Part shown: one piece after another, positions 16,658 to 23,994 of the stretch
Position numbering within the stretch: position 1 is the first letter of the stretch
Layout of the letters: every line of letters begins with the position of its first letter
NCBI RefSeq assembly: GCF_003710815.1
Contig: NZ_RHHP01000012.1
Span: forward strand, 1-39,686
Length of the DNA: 39,686 nucleotides
From: Brevibacillus centrosporus
GTDB lineage: Bacteria > Bacillota > Bacilli > Brevibacillales > Brevibacillaceae
Reading direction: 5' to 3'
Translations under genes and position numbers: made by a program
Notes under the pieces: model-generated
The model's input: the letters and a program-made list of their open reading frames with translations, nothing else
What the model was told of the DNA's origin: nothing
Database searches by the model: none

Positions 16658-16690
16658 ATGTTCTCTACTATTCCGAATCGAGATTTTTAA
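16658..16690 (+). CDS. Possible ten-residue peptide upstream of the KTSC gene
   Basis: AGGAGG at 16646-16651 stands six bases before an ATG that opens a ten-codon frame (MFSTIPNRDF) ending TAA. It lies 60 bases before the KTSC-domain gene on the same strand. It could be a leader peptide or a decayed gene start. The evidence is the ribosome binding site alone. Confidence 0.3.
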   Translation: MFSTIPNRDF

Positions 16691-16750
16691 GTAAAATAAA
16701 GAACTCAAAGAAATAATCCAACATCGAAGATTACACAAAAAGGAGTTACC

Positions 16751-17029
16751 ATGAAATTACAATCGCTCTTTCGGCAGTTTGTTTCTTCTTCTGCTCCTTC
16801 CGAGCAGGATCAAGAACCAGCCTACAAAGAACTGGATTCTCGTCTGATCAAATCCACTCGCTACGATTTCGACTCCCAGCATCTGTACATTCGGTTTCAA
16901 GACGGCCGCGAAATGGTGTACTGCCGTGTCACTCCGTACGCCTACAACGCCTTTTTGAACGCAGAATCGTTCAGTGACCACTTTTACTCTTTCATTCATA
17001 TGCGCTATTTGAAATATCCGCTGATGTAG
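16751..17029 (+). CDS. KTSC-domain small protein
   Basis: A 92-residue protein. The second half fits the KTSC domain, with SRLIKSTRYDFDSQHLYIRF, then GREMVYCRVTP, a YNAFLNAES segment and a C-terminal RYLKYP. KTSC domains of about 60 residues occur alone or beside lysyl-tRNA synthetase and nucleic-acid-related domains; the function is not established. The first 25 residues are polar and probably disordered. AAAAGGAG precedes the ATG. It is a single gene followed by the hairpin at 17038-17069. Confidence 0.78.
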   Translation: MKLQSLFRQFVSSSAPSEQDQEPAYKELDSRLIKSTRYDFDSQHLYIRFQDGREMVYCRVTPYAYNAFLNAESFSDHFYSFIHMRYLKYPLM

Positions 17030-17037
17030 CCGCCTTC

Positions 17038-17069
17038 GCGACTCCCCTCTTTACCGCCTTGGGAGTCGC
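17038..17069 (+). terminator. Hairpin after the KTSC gene
   Basis: GCGACTCCC (17038-17046) pairs perfectly with GGGAGTCGC (17061-17069). The following bases are only moderately T-rich, so it may be a weak terminator or an RNA 3'-end stabiliser. Confidence 0.5.
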
Positions 17070-17094
17070 TCGTCTCTATCCCCCGCCCCCAAAA

Positions 17095-17125
17095 GAAAAA
17101 ACTCCAGCTACTGCATAGCTGAAGT
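17095..17125 (-). terminator. Terminator of the amino-acid ABC operon
   Basis: On the minus strand ACTTCAGCTA and TAGCTGGAGT form a stem and run into TTTTTTCTTTT. It starts directly after the ATPase stop codon. Confidence 0.8.
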
Positions 17126-17872
17126 CTATTTCAAAGATTTCTGGAGGAAAGCCCGCGTCCGTTCAAACTGTGGGTTTCCAAACATCTCATCCGGCGTCCC
17201 CGATTCGATAAACTCGCCGTTGTCCATGAACATCACCTTGCCCGCAACCTCTCTGGCAAATCCCATCTCGTGCGTCACGACCATCATCGTCATGCTTTCC
17301 TTGGCGAGCTGTTTGATCACCTGCAAAACCTCTCCCGTCAACTCTGGGTCAAGTGCAGAAGTCGGTTCGTCAAAAAGCAGAATCTCCGGATCCATCATGA
17401 GTGCCCTGGCAATCGCTACGCGCTGCTTTTGTCCCCCTGACAGCCTCGCAGGGTAATTGTCGGCTTTGTCAGACAAGCCTACTTTCTCCAACAGCTCCGC
17501 ACTTTTTCGCCGTACGATTTCGTCTGCCTCGCCTTTGACCGTCCGTGGCGCCAGCTCCAGATTTTCTCGCACGGTTAAATGAGGGAACAGGTTGAAATGC
17601 TGAAACACCATCCCCATTTTGGCTGTAATCTGCTTGATCTGCTGTGGAGAAGCATAGACGCCTTCCCGTACGAGATCTTGATCAAGCAAGCGGATCGTGC
17701 CACCGTTCACCTGCTCGAGGTGGATCAAGCTTCTCAGCATGGTGCTCTTCCCCGAACCGGATGGCCCGATGACCGCTACCACATCGTTTCGATTTACTTC
17801 AAAGCTGACACTTTTCAATACGTCCAACGTCCCGAACGACTTTTTCAATTGGGAAACTTGTATGATCGCCAT
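17126..17872 (-). CDS. Polar amino acid ABC transporter ATPase (GlnQ family)
   Basis: A 248-residue ATPase with Walker A GPSGSGKST (about 36-44), LSGGQKQR (about 142-149), Walker B ILLFDEP and the usual GlnQ/HisP H-loop VVTHEMGFA. It energises uptake with the permease encoded 15 bases upstream. It is the last gene of the operon binding protein - permease - ATPase, the order of B. subtilis yxeMNO and other cystine/glutamine-type systems. The ligand is not decided by sequence; a sulfur amino acid is possible given the local gene content. Confidence 0.88.
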   Translation of the reverse strand: MAIIQVSQLKKSFGTLDVLKSVSFEVNRNDVVAVIGPSGSGKSTMLRSLIHLEQVNGGTIRLLDQDLVREGVYASPQQIKQITAKMGMVFQHFNLFPHLTVRENLELAPRTVKGEADEIVRRKSAELLEKVGLSDKADNYPARLSGGQKQRVAIARALMMDPEILLFDEPTSALDPELTGEVLQVIKQLAKESMTMMVVTHEMGFAREVAGKVMFMDNGEFIESGTPDEMFGNPQFERTRAFLQKSLK

Positions 17873-17887
17873 AGTACGCCAATCCTT

Positions 17888-18547
17888 TTATTCAAATTTA
17901 AAACGCTTTTCCAGCCACTTAAAGAACAGCGTCAATAAGAGAGTCATCACCAGATAAATCACACCCGCAATGAAAAACGGTACAATCGTAAAGTCGCGAT
18001 TCACGGCTGTCTGGGCGTAGTGCAAAAGCTCCGGTACGGCAACTGCGTACAGCAGGGCGGTATCCTTCACCAGCGTGATCGACTCATTGGAGACGGCAGG
18101 CAAGGCTACGCGAAACATTTGCGGTAGAATAATCTTCGTGGTGGTTTGCCATTTGCTGAAGCCCAAGACCTGCGCCGCTTCGTACTGGCCTTTATCAATC
18201 GCCAGCAGGCCGCCGCGGAAAATCTCAGCAAAGTACGCCGCGTAGTTGAGAACAAACCCGATACACGCCGCTACGAACCGGTCAAAGACCAAATATTCAC
18301 CGACGATCGGGAGCAGCGGCAGTCCGAAACAGATGAACAGCAGCTGCAGCAAAAGCGGTGTTCCACGCATGACGTAAACATACGCATGGGCGAGCCACGC
18401 CACGGCCTTGATACTGCTTTTTGCCAAAAGCGTGATGACGAATCCCAAAGGAATGGCCAGTACAATCGCCACGAGAAACAGCAGGATCGTCATCTGTGCG
18501 CCTTCCAGCATCGGCTTGGTAATGTTGAGAATGTATTCTGCGCTCAT
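17888..18547 (-). CDS. Polar amino acid ABC transporter permease (HisM/GlnP family)
   Basis: A 219-residue permease with about five membrane helices and the family coupling loop from GGLLAIDKGQYEAAQVLGF near residues 111-129. AGGAGCC gives a good start. It lies after an intercistronic terminator (18585-18620) that separates it from the binding-protein gene. It probably forms a homodimer in the complex. Confidence 0.88.
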   Translation of the reverse strand: MSAEYILNITKPMLEGAQMTILLFLVAIVLAIPLGFVITLLAKSSIKAVAWLAHAYVYVMRGTPLLLQLLFICFGLPLLPIVGEYLVFDRFVAACIGFVLNYAAYFAEIFRGGLLAIDKGQYEAAQVLGFSKWQTTTKIILPQMFRVALPAVSNESITLVKDTALLYAVAVPELLHYAQTAVNRDFTIVPFFIAGVIYLVMTLLLTLFFKWLEKRFKFE

Positions 18548-18584
18548 ACTTGTTGGCTCCTAGTAAAAAGATCTATTCCTACTG

Positions 18585-18620
18585 CAAAAAAACATGGCTT
18601 CGCCCAGGTGCGGCGAAGCC
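18585..18620 (-). terminator. Intercistronic terminator between binding-protein and permease genes
   Basis: On the minus strand GGCTTCGCC (18612-18620) and GGCGAAGCC (18596-18604) make a nine-base stem followed by T-rich sequence to 18585. Partial termination would give more binding protein than membrane components. Confidence 0.75.
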
Positions 18621-18637
18621 CTTGCTGCTTTCCTCGA

Positions 18638-19414
18638 TTACTTCAGTACGCGATTCTCACCAAACCATTTTTCCGAGATTTTCGCCGCTGTTCCGTCCTG
18701 ATTCATGGTGTCCAATGCTTTTTGCAATTCGTTCAACAGCGCTTCATTGCCTTTTTTCACGCCGATTCCGTATTCTTCAGGTGCCAGCGATTCATCCAGC
18801 TGCTTGAAGGTTCCTTTGTCTTTTGCCATGTAGTAGTCGGCTACGATCTGGTCAATTACCACTGCATCGACGCGTCCGATTTTCAAGTCGCTCAAAGCGA
18901 GGACGTTGTCAGGAAACTCGGTAATGGTTTTGATGTTGTTTTTGATGGGGCTAGCGTCCAATGCGTCTGCTGCCGAGGACAGTTTTTGCAAACCGACGAT
19001 TTTACCGGACAGGTCGTCCAATTTGGTAATGTCGGAATTCGCCGCCGTCACAATGACTTGTGCGTTTTTCAAGTAAGGCTTGGTAAACAAGACTTTTTCT
19101 TTTCGTTCATCCGTAATGGTATATCCATTCCAGATCAAATCGATCCGGCCACTGTTCAGCTCTGATTCTTTGGAGCTCCAGTCGATGGTTTGAAAGACGA
19201 CCTCTTTCCCCATTTTCTCTCCGGCAGCCCGTGCGTAGTCGATGTCAAAACCGACGATCTCATTTTTATCATCGCGGAAGCCCATTGGTGCAAACTTGTC
19301 GTCGATTCCGATGATCAGCTGCTTGCCGCTTCCACCTGTATTTGTGCTGGAGCATCCAACAACGAGTGACAGCATAGCGGTAAGCAGGATAGAAATAGCT
19401 GCAAATCTTTTCAT
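18638..19414 (-). CDS. Polar amino acid ABC transporter substrate-binding lipoprotein
   Basis: A 258-residue SBP_bac_3-type binding protein. The signal peptide ends LVVGC with the lipidated Cys at residue 21, followed by a Ser/Thr/Gly linker. Binding-domain motifs include GIDDKFAPMGF, GFDIDYARAAGEKMG, and DLIWNGYTITDERK, near residues 36-112. GGGGGAT lies before the ATG. It is the first gene of the transporter operon. The specific ligand (for example cystine, glutamine or an S-modified cysteine) cannot be told. Confidence 0.88.
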   Translation of the reverse strand: MKRFAAISILLTAMLSLVVGCSSTNTGGSGKQLIIGIDDKFAPMGFRDDKNEIVGFDIDYARAAGEKMGKEVVFQTIDWSSKESELNSGRIDLIWNGYTITDERKEKVLFTKPYLKNAQVIVTAANSDITKLDDLSGKIVGLQKLSSAADALDASPIKNNIKTITEFPDNVLALSDLKIGRVDAVVIDQIVADYYMAKDKGTFKQLDESLAPEEYGIGVKKGNEALLNELQKALDTMNQDGTAAKISEKWFGENRVLK

Positions 19415-19481
19415 GATGATCCCCCTAAAACCTTTTGTGTATGTTTACTATGGTAAAGTGGTAATACGTTAACAAGGTCTC

Positions 19482-19510
19482 ATGATAGCACATCATCGAA
19501 AAAGAGTCGA
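19482..19510 (-). promoter_or_regulatory. Extended -10 promoter of the amino-acid ABC operon
   Basis: Minus strand TCGACT (19505-19510), a 17-base spacer and TATCAT (19482-19487) preceded by TG one base upstream. It lies about 70 bases before the binding-protein ATG. Confidence 0.5.
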
Positions 19511-19558
19511 GGAAGTTTAGCAAATTTAAACATTACAATCCATTCCAATTGCGTATGA

Positions 19559-20086
19559 CTAACAAATGCACGTCTTTTTCTTGTGACCGATCTTTCCTCG
19601 CTCTTCTATCTTTTTGATGTATTCCGTAGCTAGCGGTACCTTGCAAGCCGTCTGTCCCATGTCAACGCGAACAACTCCTATACGGGCTGCCACATCGACG
19701 GCTTCATGATGCATGGCAGACACATAAGCACCAACGGCGATCACAAATTGATTCATGGTGTAGCGCACCCGATTTCGTTCCGAATGAATAGTGTTTTGAA
19801 TGAGCTGCAGGAGGCTTTTGATTTCGTCCAAATCGAGCTTTTCATCTGGGGTGATGGACAGATAATTGGAGTACGTATTCCAGCCGCAAGCGGCGATCAT
19901 CTCTTCCTCGGAGTGGATCCATTCCCGTGCCAGCTCTTGGTCGCGTTTCACCTCTTTGACAAGCTTTTTCATATCGCCGACACGCACGCCAAAGAAAGGC
20001 TCCTTTGCCCCATGGCGCAAAAAAGTCTTCTTGGTTTGCTCGGTTCCCATCTCCTCGAGCTTTTGCATGACCTCATCGACTGTCAT
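19559..20086 (-). CDS. AlkD-like DNA alkylation repair protein, apparently internally deleted
   Basis: A 175-residue protein of the DNA alkylation repair (AlkD-like, HEAT-repeat) family. Relatives in Bacilli, as I recall them, have about 230 residues. The N-terminal part (EQTKKTFLRHGAKEPFFGVRVGDMKK) and the C-terminal part (MIAACGWNTYSNY to the RVRYTMNQF and MGQTACKVPLA motifs) both match, but the stretch normally between LVKKVKKDQELAL and GWELALEWI seems missing near residue 53. The frame is kept, so the loss of about 55-60 residues is in-frame. This would remove one or two HEAT repeats, so activity is doubtful. GGAGGGG precedes the ATG. Confidence 0.72.
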   Translation of the reverse strand: MTVDEVMQKLEEMGTEQTKKTFLRHGAKEPFFGVRVGDMKKLVKEVKRDQELAREWIHSEEEMIAACGWNTYSNYLSITPDEKLDLDEIKSLLQLIQNTIHSERNRVRYTMNQFVIAVGAYVSAMHHEAVDVAARIGVVRVDMGQTACKVPLATEYIKKIEERGKIGHKKKTCIC

Positions 20087-20173
20087 GAAACCCCTCCGCT
20101 CCGCTTTTGTATTTCCCTATTCTTTCCACAGGATGCTGCGCACAGTCAAGCCTCTTCTTTCCCCAAATAAAAA

Positions 20174-20200
20174 TCTCCCCGGAATCAGCTCCTAGGGAGA
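20174..20200 (-). terminator. Terminator of the MFS transporter gene
   Basis: On the minus strand TCTCCC and GGGGAGA arms, extended by GGA/TCC pairs, precede TTTTTATTT. It lies between the MFS stop and the AlkD-like gene. Confidence 0.7.
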
Positions 20201-20217
20201 AGGTACGTTCCATTCCA

Positions 20218-21372
20218 TTACTGGCTTAGCTCCAGCTGTTTTTTTTGCTCGATCTTCCACACCGTACAAATGAGGATAACCAGCACAACCATCATCGCCA
20301 CCAACGCAGGTGTATAGCTGTTGTCAAAAATATCAAGGGTCAGCCCGATTACAAACGGTCCCGTTGACCCGATGAGATAACCGCCAAATTGCGTCTGTGC
20401 CGACCAGGAAGTGGCCTCTTCTGGCGTGCTTGCCTCACCGAGAGGAAGCAGCAATGCCAAAGGAAACAGACCTCCTGCGCCCATTCCCAAAAAGACGGTC
20501 GCTGCCCATACCGACATATGCCCAAGCAGCAAAGCTACTCCGATCAGCTCCGACACAGCGCAGAGCAGCAGCCACCGTTTTCGGTTTCCTTTTCTGCCTA
20601 CAACGATCGGCAGTAAAAAGCTTACCGGGATTTGAATGACGGTAAACAGGGTCAGGACGAGTCCCGATTGCGCAGCGCTCATCCCCATCGATTGAGCCAC
20701 GGGTGCTAGCCACGCCGTGATCGAGTAAAACATCGCGGACATGCAGCCAAAAAACAGCAGGAACAGGTAGACGCGCTTGTTGGTAATTTTAAGCGACGGC
20801 ATCCCCCCTGTTTGAATTTGCTTTCCTTTTGTCAGGAGTGGAAGCATGAACACGGCCCCAAGTAAAGCCAATACACCCCAGAAGCCCAAAGACCATTGCC
20901 ACGAATCATTCATGAGATGAAACAACGGGATGGAAAACGTCGTAGCTAGGGCGGCTCCAATGACCAACGATAACGAGTACACGCTCGCCACACCGAGACT
21001 GCCTGGAAAGTGCAGCTTGATAAAGCCGGAGATAAGGGGTCCCGCGATCCCGATTCCAATCCCTGAAATCAGCGACGTCGCAAGCAGCAGCCAGCTGCTG
21101 GAAAGAAATCCACGTGCCAAGGTAGCCACCAAGATCAGTGCCATCGCGATGAAGAGCGACTTTTCAATTCCTACCCGATTGCTTAGTTGAATGGATAAAA
21201 GAGCAAAGACTCCCATGCACAGCACAGGAAGCGTCGTAAGCAAGCTCACTATACCACTGCTCATTCCCAAATCAGTTTTGATCACATCAAGCAAAGGCCC
21301 GATCGATGTGATGGACGGCCGCAGGTTCAAGGATAGGACAAAAATGACTGCGATTAGATACATCAAACGCAA
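20218..21372 (-). CDS. MFS transporter of the CynX/NimT (YycB) type
   Basis: A 384-residue major facilitator with about 12 hydrophobic segments. The N terminus LNLRPSITSIGPLLD is a hallmark of the CynX/NimT group, whose members move cyanate or 2-nitroimidazole or act as uncharacterised efflux pumps. The start is TTG at 21372, since AAAGGAGG lies eight bases before it; the ATG nine bases further on would be too far from that site. It is divergent from a LysR regulator gene across 116 bases, so the LysR protein probably controls it. The substrate is unknown. Confidence 0.83.
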   Translation of the reverse strand: MRLMYLIAVIFVLSLNLRPSITSIGPLLDVIKTDLGMSSGIVSLLTTLPVLCMGVFALLSIQLSNRVGIEKSLFIAMALILVATLARGFLSSSWLLLATSLISGIGIGIAGPLISGFIKLHFPGSLGVASVYSLSLVIGAALATTFSIPLFHLMNDSWQWSLGFWGVLALLGAVFMLPLLTKGKQIQTGGMPSLKITNKRVYLFLLFFGCMSAMFYSITAWLAPVAQSMGMSAAQSGLVLTLFTVIQIPVSFLLPIVVGRKGNRKRWLLLCAVSELIGVALLLGHMSVWAATVFLGMGAGGLFPLALLLPLGEASTPEEATSWSAQTQFGGYLIGSTGPFVIGLTLDIFDNSYTPALVAMMVVLVILICTVWKIEQKKQLELSQ

Positions 21373-21421
21373 CTGTGCGACCTCCTTTCTTTTTCCATTC
21401 TCTCAGTGTAGGATAGATACA

Positions 21422-21470
21422 AGTATAGCTCAATACTATTTTTTCTATCTAAATAATAGTTTCAAACTAT
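21422..21470. promoter_or_regulatory. Candidate LysR operators in the divergent MFS/LysR region
   Basis: A perfect 15-bp palindrome ATAGTTTCAAACTAT occupies 21456-21470 and overlaps a TATAAT (21468-21473) of the LysR gene. A second inverted repeat, AGTAT (21422-21426) and ATACT (21433-21437), lies 20 bases away. Two such sites fit the recognition and activation sites of LysR-type regulators. Confidence 0.5.
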
Positions 21471-21488
21471 AATAAAAGGTGATTTCCC

Positions 21489-22370
21489 GTGGAGCTTAGA
21501 CAGTTACAGTATTTCCTCACCCTGTGCAGTGAACTTCATTTTTCCGAGGCTGCCTTCAAGCTCGGCATTTCCCAACCCACTTTGAGTCAGCAAATACGCG
21601 TGCTGGAAGACGAAATAGGCGTCCCGTTGTTTGATCGAATCGGAAAGAAAACGCTCAAGACAGAAGCAGGAGCTATACTCGAGCATTACGCTTTGGAGAT
21701 TTTCCAAAAGCTCGAAAATGCCAAAAGCGCCATCGCCGATCTGACCGATTTGCATGCCGGTCACCTGCGGGTAGCCGTTCTCGCCTCAGATCTGGATTAT
21801 CGTTTTACATCGCTGCTGGTTGATTTCCATAAAGAATTTCCGCAAACCAAAGTGCAAATGATTCCCTCCATTAAAATCGTAGAAAAGGTTTTGGACAATG
21901 TCGTGGATATCGGGGTCGGACTCGCCTTCAAGACAGACAGCCGCTTGAACAGGATTCCTTTTTACACGGAAACCTACAGCCTGTACGTTCACGAAGACCA
22001 TGAGCTCGCAAATCACGCTCAAGTCGATCCGCAAGAATTGGTCGATCTTCCTTTCGTCATGTATCCAACGGGCTTCTACGGCCGCAACTTAATTGATACG
22101 TGGTGCCAGGAGAACGGGATCACGATCGCGACCATCATGGAGACAGGGTCCGCCACCTCACTTTTGCAGCTTGTCCACGAAGGTGTAGGTGCCACGATTC
22201 AACCGAGCGAATTGATTACCAGCTTTCGATCGTTGCGTATTCGTGCCATCCCGATCCGCAATTCCCCGGTTCGTGAGCTGGAGATCTACTATCGAAATGA
22301 TAAATATGTAAGCAAAGCCGCGACAGCGTTTATGAGAAAGCTGGAGGACTACTTCCATCGCCCTGGGTGA
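21489..22370 (+). CDS. LysR-family transcriptional regulator
   Basis: A 293-residue regulator with the N-terminal LysR winged HTH (MELRQLQYFLTLCSELHFSEA start; LGISQPTLSQQIRVLEDEIG near 25-44) and a periplasmic-binding-like effector domain. The start codon is GTG with AAAGGTG upstream. It resembles the CynR/CysL-type branch in length. Its divergence from the CynX-like transporter suggests it activates that gene in response to the transported compound. Confidence 0.9.
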   Translation: MELRQLQYFLTLCSELHFSEAAFKLGISQPTLSQQIRVLEDEIGVPLFDRIGKKTLKTEAGAILEHYALEIFQKLENAKSAIADLTDLHAGHLRVAVLASDLDYRFTSLLVDFHKEFPQTKVQMIPSIKIVEKVLDNVVDIGVGLAFKTDSRLNRIPFYTETYSLYVHEDHELANHAQVDPQELVDLPFVMYPTGFYGRNLIDTWCQENGITIATIMETGSATSLLQLVHEGVGATIQPSELITSFRSLRIRAIPIRNSPVRELEIYYRNDKYVSKAATAFMRKLEDYFHRPG

Positions 22371-22403
22371 TAGCCGCCTTCCACTCTATGTCCATAACAA
22401 AAG

Positions 22404-22446
22404 AAGAGGACCCTGCCAGGTCATGCAGCCCAGCAGGCGTCCTCTT
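22404..22446. terminator. Bidirectional terminator between LysR and response-regulator genes
   Basis: AAGAGGAC (22404-22411) with CCTGC pairs with GCAGG and GTCCTCTT (22439-22446). It lies downstream of both convergent genes. Confidence 0.65.
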
Positions 22447-22476
22447 TGCGTTGGGAATACGTTAGCTAGAGCACGC

Positions 22477-22884
22477 TCACTCTCCGTCCTTTTCACTATT
22501 AAAAGAGTCGCTCCCCGCCACTGACCTTTCCCTTTTCAAGCGATCCAATGTTATTTGCAGTCGTCTGATCTCCAACGGCTTTCGCATATAGTCGAACGCG
22601 CGCAGCTCAAGCGCATCCATGGCAAATCTCCCATCTCCGCTTACAAACACTATTTCTACATCCGGGACTGTCGATTTAAGCTGTCTCCCCATTTCCAAAC
22701 CGTCAATCCCCGGCATGTAAATATCTGCGAACACGACATCCGGTTTTTGTTTTATTACGGCATGCATCGCTGCAACCGGATCTGTAAATGTTCCAATGAC
22801 CTCTACATCGAGGCTGACCTGCTCCAGCATGTTTTTCAGATGTAACAATGCCAATCTCTCGTCGTCTATTAAGATTGCTTTCAC
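22477..22884 (-). CDS. Receiver-only response regulator
   Basis: A 135-residue CheY-like receiver domain. The acidic pair is Asp7-Asp8, the phosphorylation site Asp54 (in VVFADIYMPG), the switch Ser82 and the conserved Lys102 (MRKPLE). The start is taken as GTG at 22884; a TTG directly before it is possible. No output domain follows: residues 110-135 are polar and charged. Related proteins in Brevibacillus and Paenibacillus often have a BTAD or DNA-binding domain after a similar receiver, so this may be a truncated relative or a stand-alone receiver. No histidine kinase is nearby. Confidence 0.82.
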   Translation of the reverse strand: MKAILIDDERLALLHLKNMLEQVSLDVEVIGTFTDPVAAMHAVIKQKPDVVFADIYMPGIDGLEMGRQLKSTVPDVEIVFVSGDGRFAMDALELRAFDYMRKPLEIRRLQITLDRLKRERSVAGSDSFNSEKDGE

Positions 22885-22993
22885 CAAATTCCACTCTCCC
22901 TGCCAATGCCGTTGAACACCACGATAGCAAGTGGACCTCAACAAAAACTATACAAACGCTAGTACGACCTAGCGGCAGGTTCCAAAATCTGCA

Positions 22994-23021
22994 CAAAAAA
23001 ACACCCCGCTTTTCGCGAGGG
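22994..23021 (-). terminator. Terminator downstream of the 57-residue ORF
   Basis: On the minus strand CCC-CGC and GCG-GGG arms around GAAAA are followed by TGTTTTTTT. It lies about 100 bases after the small gene at 23118-23291. Confidence 0.55.
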
Positions 23022-23117
23022 CTGAAAAAGGTTGTTAACAGTGTAGTTAGTATCATTTCCATATTTTCACTTCTTCATACGTGGGCGCCCGATTCTAGGT
23101 CACTCCACATATGCTAC

Positions 23118-23291
23118 CTATTTTCTTTCCAGCAAATACCTATCCTTCTGCTTCTTTACCGTTTCCTCATCCAACATCGTATTTGTCAGCACTTGACCAA
23201 GCAGCGCTTCTCTTACCTGCTCTTCACTCTCTACCTGGACAGGCTGCGGCTTGGATTTGCTGAGCATGGAATCTGCAATTTTATTTTTCAT
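23118..23291 (-). CDS. Small hypothetical protein, 57 residues
   Basis: A short gene with a strong ribosome binding site (GGAGGTAGT directly before the ATG at 23291). The product is polar and charged: it starts MKNKIADSMLSKSKPQPV, continues with an acidic helix (ESEEQVREALLGQVL) and ends with a basic tail (VKKQKDRYLLERK). It has no signal peptide or membrane segment. I do not recognise the family. A terminator follows downstream on the same strand. Confidence 0.6.
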   Translation of the reverse strand: MKNKIADSMLSKSKPQPVQVESEEQVREALLGQVLTNTMLDEETVKKQKDRYLLERK

Positions 23292-23390
23292 ACTACCTCC
23301 GAAGATCCGTCTTGATGGTTATTCTTTCTATTCCTGCTGGATCGCATTCACCCATCTTATTCGTATCTTTCGCAGGGAATGGAAAAAATT

Positions 23391-23561
23391 ATGAGCGTGA
23401 AACCCACCCTACATGCCACTTACCAGCCCGTGCAGCAGCCAGCTATCACTGTAGAACAGGCAAAAACAATCGCTCTCCAACAGAAAAAGAAAACGACTGA
23501 TGATCCGACGGCACTAGCGATTTTGCATATGCTTTCCCCATCTGGCAAGGGCCTCAAGTGA
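23391..23561 (+). CDS. Possible small protein, 56 residues
   Basis: An open frame with plausible composition (YQPVQQPAITVEQAKTIAL segment, then a Lys-rich turn and DDPTALAILHML). The ribosome binding site is weak and the last 48 bases overlap the HxlR gene on the other strand, so it is uncertain. An ATG at 23379 is the alternative start. It is divergent from the 57-residue ORF. Confidence 0.3.
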   Translation: MSVKPTLHATYQPVQQPAITVEQAKTIALQQKKKTTDDPTALAILHMLSPSGKGLK

Positions 23562-23849
23562 AGGTACGAGGTCCTTGCCTTCTTGCGTCAGCGAGTATTC
23601 CACTCGTGGCGGAATTTCTAAATACTGCTTGCGCACAATCAGCCCTGTAATCTCCATCTCTTTTAGCACCTGTGACAGCATCATATTCGTGATTCCATCA
23701 ATCCGTCGTTTCAGCTCGTTGTAACGCAGGGTATCATTTTTCCACAATGCCCAAATGATCGGGAGACGCCACTTGCCGCCAATGACATTCATGGCATACG
23801 TCAAAGGACAATTTTGAATATCCCGTTTTTGACTTTCCTCTTGCAGCAT
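23514..23849 (-). CDS. HxlR-family transcriptional regulator
   Basis: A 111-residue winged-helix regulator. The family core is seen in CPLTYAMNVIGGKWRLPIIWAL (conserved Cys14 and GGKW), followed by LRYNELKRRIDGITNMMLSQVLKEME and the wing region IPPRVEYSLTQEG. Members of this family, such as YodB and HypR in B. subtilis, sense electrophiles or disulfide stress through the N-terminal Cys. The gene is divergent from a GNAT gene across a perfect palindrome (23888-23908), which suggests that it represses itself and that GNAT. Confidence 0.88.
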   Translation of the reverse strand: MLQEESQKRDIQNCPLTYAMNVIGGKWRLPIIWALWKNDTLRYNELKRRIDGITNMMLSQVLKEMEITGLIVRKQYLEIPPRVEYSLTQEGKDLVPSLEALARWGKHMQNR

Positions 23850-23887
23850 ACCGACGCCCCTCTCCTTTACTCAGTTTTACCTGACTT

Positions 23888-23908
23888 AGTAGGCAAAACC
23901 TGCCTACT
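23888..23908. promoter_or_regulatory. Probable HxlR operator
   Basis: AGTAGGCA (23888-23895) and TGCCTACT (23901-23908) form a perfect eight-base inverted repeat with a five-base centre. It abuts a possible -35 (TTGTTT, 23908-23913) and, 16 bases on, TAAGAT (23930-23935) of the plus-strand GNAT gene. Confidence 0.6.
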
Positions 23909-23994
23909 TGTTTTCGTTTCTCTATGTAATAAGATTATATCGTAGCTGCGAACACTTTTAAAATTTTCTGACATTTTTCGAGGGAGTGATTGTA

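Larger units (their letters stand above)
16227..16750. other. AT-rich intergenic regulatory region between uxaA and the KTSC gene
   Basis: About 520 bases without a long gene. It holds the inverted repeat at 16347-16377, probably an operator for the uxa operon, and a ten-codon ORF at 16658-16690 with an excellent ribosome binding site. No convincing catabolite-repression (cre) site or clear promoter pair was found by eye. Confidence 0.5.
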
